Counted from the first letter of the stretch, positions 35,690 through 49,115 are shown. The stretch is 64,000 nucleotides of DNA from Auricularia sp. M13 (GCA_037042915.1 CM073193.1:6572001-6636000), one strand, 5' to 3'. Translations and numbers: made by a program. Notes: a model not told the origin generated them from the letters alone.

Positions 35690-36584
35690 GGGACAAGCGT
35701 GATGAGACAGGTTCTGTCCCCAGAACAAGACGCCGCTTAAGAATGGAGTTCCATATAAAGTGCTACGCGTCAACGTTGCCTTGAAACGAGATAGCTGTCG
35801 TTGCGTCGATGGGCAGGCGCAACGGCGGTGAATCGTCGACAGCTCGACAGCCTGCCAGCACAACTGCCAGCACCAGCATCGGCTTAATTAATGACCCGAG
35901 ACCCATGGAGCATAGCGCTCCGTAGTGGACGACATGGTACGTATGACCGTCAGATTGTGAATATTGTAACAGGTTGGGTAGAGTCGAGAAAGTGTCGGAG
36001 TTGCTCGGGCTCGTGATGAGCGTCTCCGCGGATCCCTCATAGATCCCTGTGTTCAACCTCAAGAGAGTCTCAGCATGCGAAACAGCAGAACACCAAGGGT
36101 TCTCGAGCTCAAGTTGCTCAAGAAATGGATCTCTCAATCGAACTAGAATGTACATATGAGCAAGTACAGCGACCCATGCAGCTCCATTGCGCAACAGGCT
36201 TGTGCTGGCAATGCCTCAGGCTTAGGAAGCTAGGTATGTGAAACTCCAGCTTCCACGATTGCCGTTCCTGGAACGGGAAGCCTGGTGGCGCAATGCGCTT
36301 TGGCGGTCGAGTAGCAGGCTTCCATCCGACTCAGGGCCAATGCAATGGCAATTAGAACCGGTCGCATGACCACGACCCGTGAACTGCTGCCTGGATAGAA
36401 GCAGTCTGCGAGCATTATCGCTCTTGTCGTTGCACGGACCGGATGGCTGCAAATGCACATTAGGGGACAGCCACCGCACAGCCCTACACGTGTCAGTAGA
36501 GTACATATCGCCGATCATGCCCGGTTGAACTTGGCGCTCCGTCGTTCGAGTTGGACTCCCTCCCTGCGCCCTCTCCCGTGCAAG
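35690..36584. other. Divergent intergenic region between P450 A and DUF3433 gene
   Basis: About 0.9 kb that should hold both promoters. A minus-strand open frame of 143 codons (35763-36194) has no recognised motif or splice structure. It could be a small hypothetical gene, but the evidence is weak and it is not called separately. Confidence 0.4.
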
Positions 36585-38743
36585 ATGGCCGTCGCCGAGA
36601 ACGGGCAGGTCCTCACGTACAGCCCAATACGACCCGGCTCGATACGCACTCCGACGTCGGGCAATCTGAAGGAGATCGATCCATTTTTTCCTGCCGTCTT
36701 CTCAGGGAGCCCGACGAGGGCCACTACCACCACTCGTCCTGCAGCAGGCTCCAACGTAAGTATTATTAAAGTCGACTTTTAGATACGTATTTACATTGAA
36801 CTGCCTGGTAGATTCCTCTTGGTCTGCACCGATGGTTCGCGGTAGCCTTCGTGTCCTTCATAGTCGCGGTCGCCATCGCGCTGGAAGTCGCCCTCTCGTT
36901 CAGCAAAAGGAATAAGGGTTGGTCTACAAGCCAGCACCGCTCTACCCAGGATGGCATACTTCACTTCGTCTATGTGCGTCCACTATCCCGAGACGGTTGG
37001 ACTCGAGGCTCGATGGCTCACGGCCATGCAGACTCTTCCACCAATCGCCATCGCGATGATCATTGTCACAGGCTGGAAGACCACCGACCAAGGCATCAAG
37101 AAAATGCAGGTTTGTCGAATTCGCTGCTTGTCGCGCCAAGAGCTCATAGTAATTGCAGCCGTACGTTGACCTTGCACATGGCAACGCGGCTGCAGAGAAG
37201 TCCCTGCTGCTTGATTATACCTCCTCTCCGTGCGTCATCCGTTCCCTCGCATACTCTTGCTAAAGTGCGATGTATGCAGCGACATGATCGTATGGTTCAG
37301 TGCCTTTGCCAACAGGCATTATCTGGTTGCTGTGTCGGCGCTCGTCCTGCTCTTCAGTCTTGCCGCTCAGCCACTGTCTGGTGCGCTCTTCGTCGTGCGA
37401 GACATTTGGTTTTCTTTCCCTGGCGTCCCGGTACAGAGCGCACGAATCGTCGGTCTCAACCCGGACACTTCAAATCTTGCGCCGTTCGTCACTGCGGCCG
37501 GTTTCGCAGAGTCCAAGGCTTTGTATAACGTCTCGATGCCCGCGTTTGTGAAGTCCAACTGGTTAGTCGCGGACTTTGACGTACTACCCATCCGCCAACA
37601 GTTCAAGAACGGGACTGTGATCGTGAATACGACTGCCATCGACACTACCGCGAACTGTCTGAAGGCAGACTCTGTGGATGTGTCGGCGGCAGGGACTGGC
37701 AGTCTTACGCTCTTGACGCTTGATGTTTCTGGTCCTGGATGCTCAGCGACTTTTAGCATTGACACGTCCTCTTCGACACAGTTTGGTGTTACCAGTCTGA
37801 GATGTGGACCCCTGGCTGCGCCTCAGAGGCCTGTTGCTTTCTGGATTGTGGATGCTGCAACGTCATCGTCGCCCTCTGTAGCTGTTGCGATCTGCACGCC
37901 GAAGATGCGCGTTGTGCATGCGACTGCTAGCGTCGATATTTACACGGGCTTGCTTCCTGGTGTAGTTGAACGAACGGATGATCCATACACTCTTCACAAC
38001 AACGTGACCGACGCACCACTTGATGGGAACCCTTTGAATGGCATTAGGTTTGACTTGCCCGCAGACGCAGACGACGCTCAGCAAAGTAGAATATCTGCTA
38101 TCACCCAAGGCCTACCCAGCGCTATTTACCAGATGGCTACCCATCCAGGAGGGGTGGGTATGGCAGCTTTATTCGACAAATCTGGGGAACCGTTTGCGCA
38201 ATTTGCGGATCAAGTTTACGTGAGTCAAAATATCACAAACATCTCATTCGATACGGTGCGAGTAACACAACTTTTCACAGACGTTATACTTGACGCTTGT
38301 GGCCAAGGAGATGTACTTTATCTCATCGAGCGGGAGTACTCTGTCGTCGGAGGTGCGCACGTGGCAAAAGCGGCTTTGCATGAGGTGTGTGCTTCAGCCT
38401 GTTCTTGGTTATCCACATTTCTACAAGCTGACACTCTTGCAGTGAAGTTGCAACGCATATCTTATCTGCCGGATGTTTCTTGCTTGCGATCATCGCCTCG
38501 CTCGTCCACATCGCGCACGCGAAGCTTCGCGCACCCGTTATGCTCGCGCACGATCCGGGCACCCTCGCAACTGCGCTTGCACTTGCGTCGGGACACGAAC
38601 ACATGCATGATGCTCGTTCCGTGCTTAGAAAGCGTCGCTTCAGGATCGATCCACAAACTGGTCTCCTGGTTGAAGAGGGGCAACAGGGCTTCGAAGACGC
38701 TATTAGTCCCGACCCTCGTCAGAGCAGGTTCATTGTAGGATAA
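36585..38743 (+). CDS. DUF3433-type multi-pass membrane protein
   Basis: A fungal membrane protein of the DUF3433 type, function unknown. The start at 36585 (MAVAENGQVLTYSPIRPGS) gives a short cytosolic N-terminus. Membrane segments: WFAVAFVSFIVAVAIALEVAL (exon 2, near 36840), TAMQTLPPIAIAMIIVTGW (near 37020), HYLVAVSALVLLFSLAAQPLSGALFVV (near 37320-37395) and LLAIIASLVHIAHA (near 38485). Between the third and last helix is an extracellular domain of about 300 residues with several N-glycosylation sequons (YNVSM, NNVT and others). Stop TAA at 38741-38743. The last two joins (about 38216-38290 and 38380-38460) are less certain than the rest. Confidence 0.75.
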
Positions 38744-40421
38744 TTTGAGCGCAGGCATCTTCACCTCCAATCATTGACATTTGACGAAGATCGGTTAATG
38801 CTGTATGGATGATGAATTGAATGACAATAATGCTGCGTATGGTTTGTGGATTGTGTGGAGTGCATTCGTTTACTGTATTGTAAATATCTAGACTACACGT
38901 TGATCCTAATATTTGTTGATTATATTTCCGGACCGACGGCGCGCGGACTTTGATTCGGCTAGACTCTGCTTGCTTTCGGTCGTTGACCACTCGTACACCT
39001 GTACATGTACCAATCCCGCTGCTTGGACTGGAGCATTTCAGGGATTGGCTTTGTCTCGCTTCTCGGGGCGCCCGCCCGCCAGCGCCGTCCCGTCGTCTGT
39101 TGCTGCTGGCGTACTGGTAGTGTTTCAGACAGGTTCCAGGCATTCACGTCTTTGCGTGTTGGACACAGGGGTATCTTGATGACTATGGCCTCTACGGGAC
39201 TGTTTGCAATGCCTCGATCCGCGCGACTTTGTTAACTTGACGACTGGCCGCCCGCAGGTTAGCTGTGACCACCGTGGTTTTCTTGCACGACACAGCCAGG
39301 ATCCACAGGCCTCTCTCACTTTGGGGTGCCGCATGGAGCCGAAGGCCTTTTGAAGCCATTGCTTGGTCTCCCGGGACTCATCTCCAGCCAGGTGTGAATC
39401 GCAGGCCAGAATCCCAAACAACATCGACGAGCAATTCTGAGACTAGTACTCTATGGTTGTTCAACAACGCCTTTCTTTGAGCGATGCACTTTTTCTTCCG
39501 CCCAGGCAAGCGCTTCAGTCTCGCTGGAACTACCCTATGCTACCTCCGCGGACCTGTGCCTTATTTGGCAGGCGCTCGTTCGCGACACGCTGTGCGGGCC
39601 TCCTTGGGACGCAAATGCGACAGATGGGTTCACCAACATCCATCGTGCAGCGCTTGCTACGTCCCGAAATACTGGTCACCATTGCCTAAAGCAGCTGTGC
39701 GTTTCGCACGACGAAGTTTCTAAAAGACTCGAGGCTCAGGGTAACCGGTGGTTCGCATACATTGATTGATTCTGCATCGCCAAATGCCTATGTCTGTGCT
39801 GGCCCATGTTTTACCGAGCTATGCTACGCTGCGCGTTCCGATTAACCTGACCGTGATTGTGTAAGAAACCCTACGCTGCTGCCCGACCCTTGCCCTGCCA
39901 AAGTCTTGATTTGCCGCGTATAGGAGGTACAGATGGCCAGTGTTCACGTAGACCCTGATGAACCTGACTCTGTTTGTGTGCCTTGCATCGGGATGAATGT
40001 CTACGCCATTGTCACGACTTTTTGAATTCCAAGTTTCAAGCAGCCAGTATGTCCTGTTCGGTTACTGCTTGCCTATGACTATGCTAACACACTGTGTACC
40101 AACCGCCCAGCGAATGGAACTTGTTGCACTGCCATGCGCGCACATTCTTTGTCTCCGCGATGGTAGCGTCGGGAGACCGCGCCGTAGGCGCACAGCGAGC
40201 CAATTCCGTGTCAATCGCCAGTCCCTCGGACTTTCCGCAAACGGCTCTAAGGCCGATGTACGCAGCCCACTCAGGGCTCAGCGTAGCGCGCGTCTATATC
40301 GAGCTTTCAGCCATGGCGGTCACAAGCAATGCGTGACACTAACAGGATAATGGCTGGACTATATAACCTCCATCCTCAACATGATGCAGTTAACTTCACC
40401 CCTTGACCCAGAGAAACCAGC
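38744..40421. other. 1.7-kb gene-poor region upstream of pyranose oxidase
   Basis: No open frame here shows family motifs or coherent splicing. It should hold the DUF3433 3' end and the pyranose oxidase promoter. No transposon ends or terminal repeats were recognised by eye. Confidence 0.5.
40360..40366 (+). promoter_or_regulatory. TATA box of pyranose oxidase gene
   Basis: TATATAA lies 56 bp upstream of the ATG at 40422, a usual place for a TATA element in fungal genes with strong or inducible expression. The TATA-to-ATG distance is short, so the 5' leader must be about 30 nt. Confidence 0.6.
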
Positions 40422-42879
40422 ATGTCGACTCAGAATCTAACCCTCCATCCTGTTCACGAAGAGACCGGCCTTGATCAATTCGACGTCTTCATCGCTGGTT
40501 CCGGTCCCCTTGGTGCGACGTTCGCACGTTTCCTGGTTGACCGGGGAATCAATGTTAGTCTCCCTCCGATGGTCCTGTCTCCCGTCGCTTCATTGCTCAA
40601 CATTATGACAGGTCGTAATGGTAGAGATCGGGGACCAGGAAACGCGTGTACCTGGATCGCACAAGAAGAATGAGGTTGTTTTCCAGAAGAACCTCGATAG
40701 ATTTACCTCGTAAGCACGAGTAGCTGTCCGCGCGACACGGTACTGACGCACAGCGACAGCGTCGTACAGAGCGCATTGGACTTCATCTCAGTGCCGACAG
40801 CCAGCACGGTCCTTCCCACACTCGGCCCCGCCGCCTGGCGCCCAGCGTATGCTTATTCCACCAGTCAAACTAGTACCTATGAAACTGACGCGGGGCCAGC
40901 GACCCGAACCAGGCAGTGGTTCTCAACGGTCGCAATCCATACCAGCAGGCGTACAACAACCTTCCCTCGGCTGCTATTTCGCGTTGTGTCGGTGGCATGA
41001 GCACCCACTGGTATGCTCCCTCCTCCCGCCTAGTTTGATATCCAGTAACAATCGATTCTCAGGACTTGTTGCACCCCGCTCTTGATTAAAGGTCTTGACC
41101 GTCCTGTCATCTTCGGCGACGACGAACAGACCGACGATGCCGAGTGGGACTTGCTGTACGCCTCGGCGCAGCGCATCATCGGTACGAGCGACCAGGAATT
41201 CGTCCATTCCATTCGCCACAACATTGTTCTTCGTACACTGGAGCGCGAGTTCCCCGAGCGTCAACCGCGAGCTCTCCCGCTGGCATGTCACCGTCTGGCC
41301 AACGACTCACCCTATGTGCAGTGGCACGGCGCCGATCACGTATGTGCTCGTCACGTTGACTCCCAACCACAATTGTACTCAGAGGTTATAGGTTTTCGGC
41401 GACATGTTCACCAACCCGAACAAAGTCAACTCCGAGGGTATACAACGAGGACGTTTCCGTCTATTGACCAATACTCGTTGCACGAAGTTGATTCAAGGCC
41501 CTGCGACAAGTGGCGGTACCATCGATATCAAGTTTGCGGAGGTTCAAGATGTTCTCACGGCTCGGCTTTACGACGAGAGCAACCCTCCCCAGGCAAACTT
41601 CATTATCAATGCCAAGACCTTCGTCATCGCTGCGGGTGCTGCCGCTGGCCCTCAAATCCTCGCGAACTCGCGCTTTGGCGGTCTGCGGGACCAACCCGAG
41701 AGTGAAATGCTCATCCCCAATCTCGGCAAATATTTGAACGAACACCCCATGGCGTTCTGTCAAGTAATCATGAACGAGAATGTGATCGATTGGGCCAGCA
41801 GGCTCAGCGACAAGCCCAAGTGGTGGCGCGACAAGGTCATTGCGCACCGCAAGAAGTACCCTGACGACCCCCTGCCGATGTAAGATCAATCTTTTCCTGC
41901 AAACTCAATCAATCTGACTCTACTACCAGCCCCTTCCACGACCCTGAGCCGCAAACGTTCCTCCCTGCGTCATTTGAGGTGAGTAGTCGAGGATGTCGGG
42001 GCACAAAATTCTAAAGAGCCAATCACAGCACCCGTGGCACACTATGATTCATCATGATGCATTTTCATACGGCGCAGTTGGTCCCTCGGTGGAGGAGCGC
42101 ACTGTCGTTGATCTGAGGTGTGTCAAGTAGTTGAGCAGGTCTCCCCTGATCTCACGTCCCCTCAGGTTCTTCGGTCAGCAGGAAGGTGTCGCTACCAACA
42201 GAATGGTCTTCGAACGCACTGTGACGGATGAATTCGATATGCCTCAAATTACTTTCGAATACGAATTGACGCCCAAGTACGCCAAGCAGTCAAACCGCAT
42301 GATGGCCGAGTAAGTGCCTTCGCCTCCATGCTATCATACGTCTGACATTGCTGCAGCATGACCCTGGTCGCGAGTCGTCTTGGCTCGTATCTGCCTGGGT
42401 CCGAACCGCAGTTCCTGCTACCGGGCATCACGATGCACCTTGGCGGCGGCATGCGCGTCGGGAACGAGTAAGAACAGTCTCCAGATCATTGAAATTTGAT
42501 GTCTGAAGCGATCCCCTCTGCAGCCCCAAGGACACTGTCGCCGACTTCAACTCGAAGGTCTGGAACTTCAGCAATCTGTTCGTTGGAGGTAAGATCAGCT
42601 GCGTTGGATTTCTTGTCGATTAACGCCACATCACCCGCAGGCAACGCCGTCGTCCCCACCGCCTATACCGGCAACCCAACTTTGACCTCAATCTGCTTCG
42701 CCATTCGCGCCGCGCACAAGATCTACAATGATCTCAAAGGGGTCACTGACGGGAAGCCCGACGAAATCGTGCCAACGCCGAAAGAATGGGTGAACTGGCT
42801 CTTCGACAAGAACGACATCAACTACCCGCAGCATGATAAGCTCAGGTCCCCTCACCGTAGCGTTGCGGTCCTGGAGTAG
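40422..42879 (+). CDS. p2ox: Pyranose 2-oxidase
   Basis: A GMC-superfamily flavoenzyme that oxidises glucose and other pyranoses at C-2 and makes hydrogen peroxide, used by wood-decay fungi to feed peroxidases. The FAD-binding Rossmann motif is in exon 1 ([20 protein letters not shown]). The flavin-attachment segment GGMSTHWTC is joined across an intron at about 41018-41062; its histidine carries the covalent FAD in characterised enzymes. The substrate-domain region ([46 protein letters not shown]) lies at 41400-41760. The catalytic His and Asn are placed in [10 protein letters not shown] and TGNPTLTS at 42430-42690. The stop is TAG at 42877-42879. All key residues appear present. There is no signal peptide, as is usual in the family. 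About ten introns, several very short exons near 42000-42300. Confidence 0.93.
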
Positions 42880-43405
42880 AAGATGCTCTGCCTAAGTCTA
42901 TGTTGACGTCACTAGATCTAGAAATGTGTAGACCTGTGTAATGAGTTACCACGAACAGTAATGTCTTTTGAATGTCTTGACATTGTAATCTCATGCGTTA
43001 CTTAATCGCTTTCAAACTATAATATCTGGACATTGTAGTCGCGTGGCACTGCATTAGCCTTGGCAAGCTCTAATACCCTAGTTCCAATGAAAAAAAGGCA
43101 TTGTCGCTTCTTAGTCCCACAGCGACCGAAGAATTCGAGGAAGAGTGAATTTCAAAGTCAGCTTTCTCTCAAGCTCTCCTTTCTGCCGTCGCTCGCACAA
43201 TTGGGTAGATTCAAGTCATCGTCATTTGACATTTCATTCACAGTCGTCATCCGCGTTCAGGACCCATACGTCGTGCTGGTGGAACATTGGGAAAATTTAC
43301 CTAACGAATTTCTGATTCGGTTCGTCATCGAGCAATGCACGGCCCAGAGCCCCACATGCCTTGTGGCGTATAGCAATACGGGATACAGATCTGCAGTAGA
43401 CCCGA
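42880..43405. other. Convergent 3' region, nothing recognised
   Basis: 526 bp between the stops of pyranose oxidase and the GH105 gene. A plus-strand open frame that runs through it from 43060 overlaps GH105 exons antisense and is not coding-like. Confidence 0.5.
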
Positions 43406-44619
43406 CTACCAGAGCGTGCGGTAATACTCCGTCAGCGCCAGTAATGCCAAGCTCTGGCCGTACGGCATGCTCGTCAATGGAATCTTGCGATACCCGTCGA
43501 GATCATCGAATACCGGCGTCCCGAAGGAGACCTGCCCCATTCAGCATTGTTAATGGCTTATCATTCCACTGGGCTAGCGTTTCTTACCTCTTTCAACTCT
43601 CCTTGCGGCGTGATACGCGTCAAAATGGCTTGAACTGCTCGCTGGCCGGCTTGCGCATACAGCTTTGCTTTATCGGGCGACACGAGCCGCATCCGGACGC
43701 TCTTCAGCAGACCGTACGCGAATCCAGCCGTGGCGCTTGCCTCGACATAGCTCGTCGGGTCGTCCAGCAGCGTGTGCCACATACCGTTCGTATTTTGAAG
43801 CTGGACAGCTGCGTCAAGCAGGGATACCAGTGTGCCCACCAGGAAAGCACGGGTTCCATCCTGCGCCGGTAGCGCCAGGAGTTCGAGCAGGTCGGGGATG
43901 GATACTGCAATCCAGCAGTTGCCCCGCGCCCAGCGCGCGCCTGCAAAGTGATGGCGACCCTCAAACGTCCACCCTGGGCTATTCAGGCACTTGGCGATTT
44001 CGTCAACACATGGCGCACCGTGGAACCAGAGACCAGTCTTGGAATCGGCAAGGTACTTGACATGCAGCAACGTCTGCCGGATGGCCTCGCCGACGTACTC
44101 CGGCCGATCTAGGATTTTGCCAATCGTCGCGAGCGGAAGGACGGTCATCATGAGCGTGTCGTCCCACAGCTGCTGCGTATGCGGCGCGAGATATGTCGCA
44201 TGCTGGATGCCGCCCTCGTCCGTTCGCTCTGCTTCATACATCGCCCATTCGGCCCACGCGTCCAGATGGTAAGTAAAGTCTGCCACGCCCTTCTTGTGCA
44301 GCAACGCGGCGGTCAGCAGTGGCGACATCGTGTTGACATTCTTGGTCGTCCCGATCCTGAAGCGCGCCGCGAACCAGTCGAGCGCGTGCTGCAGCGGCCG
44401 CCTGTCCCCCGTTACCTCGTGCAGCTTGTACAGGCCGTAGAGGCCGACACCGTGTGTCCATTCCCAGTCGTTCCACCCCTTGGTATCAATGACGCGCCCG
44501 TCGGGGATCGGCATCAGAAACTCGCCCGTCGTGTCCTGGATGTTCACCATCGCCTCGACCACCGTCGCAATCGTTGCGAGCAGCTGCACTTTCACCGGGT
44601 TGGGATTTCGCTCTGCCAT
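43406..44619 (-). CDS. Glycoside hydrolase family 105 (unsaturated rhamnogalacturonyl hydrolase)
   Basis: An (alpha/alpha)6-barrel hydrolase that removes the unsaturated uronic acid left on pectin fragments by rhamnogalacturonan lyases. Two exons: 43588-44619 and 43406-43531, about 385 residues, the usual family size. Motifs: WEWTHGVGLYGLYKLHEVTGD near the start, WDDTLMMTVLPLA holding the likely catalytic Asp (near 44140-44165), HFAGARWARGNCWIAVSIPDLLELL (near 43870-43945) and, in exon 2, FGTPVFDD, PYGQSLALLALTEYYRTLW then the stop. There is no signal peptide, so it should act in the cytosol on imported oligosaccharides. It is divergent from an MFS transporter gene 265 bp away. That pairing supports a pectin-fragment uptake and breakdown unit. 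Confidence 0.92.
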
Positions 44620-44884
44620 CGCTCTCGTTACTGGTCGTCGTCACGGGCCAAGGGGGGGCGTGCAATAAACATTCAGCGGCCAGCATCCTCGTCCATATCA
44701 AGGCTGGTCCGGCGCATCCTCGGGACACCGTGCTGAGCCGGACCTGCGGTCCGTCACCGAGCAGCCGTCACGAGCACTGTCCCCGCGTGTGAATCCGGGG
44801 TTGATTCGCGCTCAGACTCATCCATAAGAATGCGCGGGCTCGGATGCACGGTGCCTCGTGCTTCTTGCTCCGTCTGACCCGCCA
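44620..44884. promoter_or_regulatory. Shared divergent promoter of GH105 and MFS transporter
   Basis: 265 bp between the two start codons (44619 minus, 44885 plus). No clear TATA element was noticed. Co-regulation of the two genes is inferred from the arrangement. Confidence 0.5.
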
Positions 44885-46995
44885 TGGCCGCAGTTGCACC
44901 AGAGAAGCAGCTCGACTCGCCCACCTACGTCGAGGATAGAGACCGCGAGAAGGACGTCTTCACCCCCACGTCCGGCGACGCCATCATCGGTGTTGGTGCG
45001 TGGTCGCGAGCGCGCTGGCTCATGATTTCTGCTGTTCCTGACGCCGTGTGAACAGAGCATGTGCCGCGGGGCATTGACACGGAGGTCGCCAACTTCTTCG
45101 CGCAGGAGAGCGCGCCCGTCGTGATTGACGAAGAGACGAACGCGCGCCTGCGCAGGAAGGTCCACAAACGCGTGCTCGTCGTCATGGTCGTGACCTACTT
45201 CGCCCAAACGCTCGACAAGGGCACGCTCAATTTTGCGAGCATCATGGGCATAATCGAAGATACCCACCTGCACGGACAGCAATACGCGTGGCTAACTACT
45301 TGCTGTGCGTCCCCTGTGTCTCCCCCAAGCTACTGGCTCACTGAAAGTGTGTAGTGTACCTAGCTGTGTACGTCTGCCCGCGCAGCGTATGAGGCTAGCT
45401 CACAACGTGCTCTGCAGTCTGGTTTGGGAGTTCCCTACCAATCGGTTGATTCAACGGCTGCCTATCGCGAAGTACCTTGGGTTCAAGTGCGTGCCCGCAT
45501 CGCGTCGCATTCAATTTCATCTACTCTGACACGAGTGCATTCTAGCATTATATGTTGGGGCGTCGTTTTGGCCTCCACAGCAGCATGCAAAAACTTCACC
45601 GGTGAATGTGCTTGCTACTCGCACATTGTTGTCTGAACCCGCGCAGGCCTAATCATCGTTCGACCTTGCTCGGCATTTTCGAGACTGTCTGCCAACCTGC
45701 ATTTGTGTACCTCTCCACGATGTGGTACAAGCGCTCGGAGCAGCCGCTCATTATAGGATCGTTCTACAGTATGAACGTTCGTTAAGTTCAAGTTATACGT
45801 GAGAAGGTAGCCAAATTTCCTGATTTTTCTAAACTATTAGGGCTTCCAACAGTGCGTGGGCGGGCTGCTCGCGTATGGTATCTCGCAATATGAGGATGGC
45901 GCGTTGAAGAACTGGCAATTCCTGTTTACGGTGCCTTTTGCATTTTGACTCTGTGTTTATTGCTAATGCGCCGTGATAGCTACTTGGCTGCGTCACGGTG
46001 GCATGGGGCGCGTTCGTGCTCTGGTGGCTGCCCGACAGCCCGATGCGCGCCAAGTGTTGGACCCAGGAAGAGAAGCTGCTCATTGCCGAGCGCGTCCGCG
46101 ATAACGATACGGGCATCCAGAACCGCGAGTTCAAGATGTATCAAGTTTGTATGTCGGAGCCTAGCTCTGTATACTATCGGCTGACGGCCGTCTACAGGGG
46201 AGGCTTGCCGCGACCCCTTGGTCTGGGGCGTCACGCTCGTGTCTTTTACCAATGGTCTTCCACCGGGCGGTCTCGGCGCCTTCAGCAACATCATCCTGAA
46301 CGCATTTGGCTTCACGCGCCTGCAGACCTACCTCCTCGCCATCGCACAAGGTGCCATTATAATGACCCTCCTCTTCTCGGCAGCATGGCTCTCCAAGCGT
46401 TTTAATCAGCGCCTGCTGTGCGGTTTCCTTTTCACCCTGCCCAACATTGCAGGCACGATCGTCTTCCTGACTGTACCAACGCGGGCGGACACCAAGGTCG
46501 GACTCCTACTCGCCTTCTATTGCACACAAGGCTTCGGCGCTGTCGCCGTCCTCAACCTGGCGACTATGTCAGGCAACATCGGTGGTCGCACTAAGCAGGT
46601 CATGGCCAACACCTTCGTTTTCGTTGCCTGGGCCGTAGGCAACGCTATCGGGCCCCAAGGTCCGTTCAACCCATGGGCTCGAGCATGCGAAACTAAAGGC
46701 ATGCACTGTAACAGTCTTCCAGGACCGCGAGAAACCCCGCTATGTCGGCGCGTTTGTCGCGCACATCGTGGTCTACAGTGTACAATGCATCACGCTTCTC
46801 CTCATGCGCGCGCTCCTCATGCGCCGCAATGCCACGCGCCGGCGGCAGGCTGCCGTGGATGATGCGCAGCGCACGCACCAGAATGCATTTGACGACCTCA
46901 CGGATTTTGAAAACCCAGATTGTGAGCCCCATTTTCAATTTGCTGCCTAGTGGTGGAGAGATGTTAATGTTGTCGCAGTCCGCTACGTATACTGA
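44885..46995 (+). CDS. MFS transporter, anion:cation symporter (Dal5/allantoate-permease) type
   Basis: A major facilitator of the ACS family, whose fungal members carry organic anions such as allantoate, nicotinate or pantothenate. Start MAAVAPEKQLDSPTYVED; an intron follows GDAIIGV. Family features: DEETNARLRRKVHKRVLVVMVVTYFAQTLDKGTLNFASIMG (helix 1), WEFPTNRLIQRLPIAKYLG (helix 2-3 loop, near 45424-45482), RPCSA-type loop then FETVCQPAFVYLSTMWYKRSEQP, the central loop WWLPDSPMRAKCWTQEEKLLIAERVRDN, and PPGGLGAFSNIILNAFGF. The last exon (two codons plus) completes NPDFRYVY with stop at 46993-46995. Paired head to head with GH105, so an acidic pectin disaccharide is a reasonable guess for the substrate; this is inference only. 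Confidence 0.85.
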
Positions 46996-47256
46996 TATGT
47001 GTATTTTTGACGTGTAACGCTTTGCCTAGCAAATAACTTTCTGTTCATGACGCTCCGTTTGATTGAGAGCAGCCTGCTCTCCTTCATAAGACCGACAACT
47101 CTACCCGCGGCGCCATCTTATCTTTCTGGAAGCCTCGTTCGACCTATGAGACGGCCTAGCCTCATCAGATTTTTGACGGATGCACAGACGGTATGCATTG
47201 TGGATTGTGGATTGATGAACACCCTTCTGCTCGACCATCATACCAACCTATTCCAC
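46996..47256. other. Short convergent 3' region
   Basis: 261 bp between the stops of the MFS transporter and the isoleucyl-tRNA synthetase genes. Nothing recognised. Confidence 0.5.
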
Positions 47257-49083
47257 CTATTCCACTAGAGCGCGTGTCTGCAGAGTCCCGAAACAACGCT
47301 CACACACTTCTTCATGTCCGCCCGCTTCACGCGTGTACTTCCAACAGCGCTGACATTTCTGATGGGGCGACGGCCGAACGAGCACTTCGATTTCCAGATC
47401 GCCTGCGGAATGTATCCAGCATCTGCAGACGGCGCGAATCAATGAACACACCTTGGAGAGGCACAGACTTGCTGAAAGACCATGCAGGCTCTTCTGCTGG
47501 TTCGTAATCGGGCTTTGTGATGACGTCCACGTTGGACACGATGAAGAGTGTGTCGAGCTCGTCGTCTACGATAGCCTGGTTAGAAACAGTCTAAGACGGA
47601 TCGGGCTACGCACAGTGCTTCTCCAGCAGGTTGAGCAGCTCGCTCTGGTTTCCTTCCGTCATCTCGGGAACCAGCAATACCACGTGTGCCTCGAGGGAGC
47701 TCTTCAGCAGTCTGTGAAGGATCAACTTGAGAAAGCCCGATACATCGCGGACAGTATCTTACTTCTGTACGCGGGCTTGTTCGAGCAGACCCATGACAAC
47801 TGTGCGGAGGTCCATTAACGCCTCCATTTCCTGCTCAACCTCTGCGTCGTCCCAGTCGTCACTCTACGCAGCGGGCATCAGTATCGAATCTCCCCCTATA
47901 TATATCCACAACGTACCAAAGGCTGCCACCCACGCGTGAAGACGGAGAGCTCAGTGTCCGGCCCCTTCCATGTTGCATGGATTTCTTCTGCAAGATGGGG
48001 CAGGACAGGCGCCATTATCATTGTCATGGTGTGTAGAATCTAGAAGAGTCAGCGATGCACTCGCCAGGTCGTTGAAATAACCAACATGGTTGAACACCGT
48101 CAAAGCAGCTCGGCGCCGTGGGCTGTCTGCGGCATCTGCGTACAGACTGTCCTTGGTGATGTTGAAGTAGAAGGCTGACAGAGTTACATTGCAAAAGTTA
48201 ACGAGAGACGTCACGACTTCGAATCTGAGTCAGTGCAGCCCGTGAAATGAAAATGCGATACGGACCTCGAGGGAAATTTAGCTGTGAATATGCAGCATGC
48301 GCCTCAGTCTGAAGTTCGTAAATCTGGTCCATCATGTATCTCTCCGCCTCAAGTAAACATCATAAGTAACCGAAGTTCAACTGCAATCGACAAAGACGTA
48401 CCAAGCCCATATCTGAGCGAGACACTGGCTCGAACTGTTCTGCGCCATCGCTCAGGTTGGCAAGCATGAAGCGCGAACAATTCCGAAGCTTGCGATGAGC
48501 TTCTGCGGTATTCGCGAGCACGCTGGGGCCGATGCTCATGTCGCGGCCGAAATCAATGCTTGCAACCCACAGGCGGAGGACGTCGGCACCGTAGGGAGGT
48601 TCCTTCTTTTCGTCCTGAATGGGCTATTAGACAGTTAAATGACAAAAACACAGCGAAGGACAAACCGGGCCTCCATTGACGATGGTAAGGGGACTGATGA
48701 TATTGCCCAGAGATTTAGACATCTTCCGCCCCTTGTCGTCCAGTGTAAATCCATGGGTGACGACCGTCTTGTAAGGCACTCCGAGGCCAGCCTCTCCGGC
48801 ACCAAGTGAAGTTAACAGAAGGCTCTGGAACCACCCGCGATGCTGGTCGCTGCCCTCAAGAACGATATCGGCTGGGGCAGACAACGCGGTCCACGCAGTG
48901 CCAGAGTCGAACCATACGTCCATTGTGTCGCGGCTCTTGGAAAATTCGCCCTGCATGCCGGGAGGCACAAACTCGCTGGCCGGTGCATCCCACCAGTAGC
49001 TCGTCCCGTGCTTATCGAGTACGGTGATGATGTGCTCTAATGACTCTGGTGTTAAGACCGCATTGCCCTCGGCGTCGAATAAA

Positions 49084-49115
<32 letters not shown>

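Noticed and set aside
43060-43872. Plus-strand open frame of 270 codons
   Set aside because: It overlaps both GH105 exons antisense and shows no motif.
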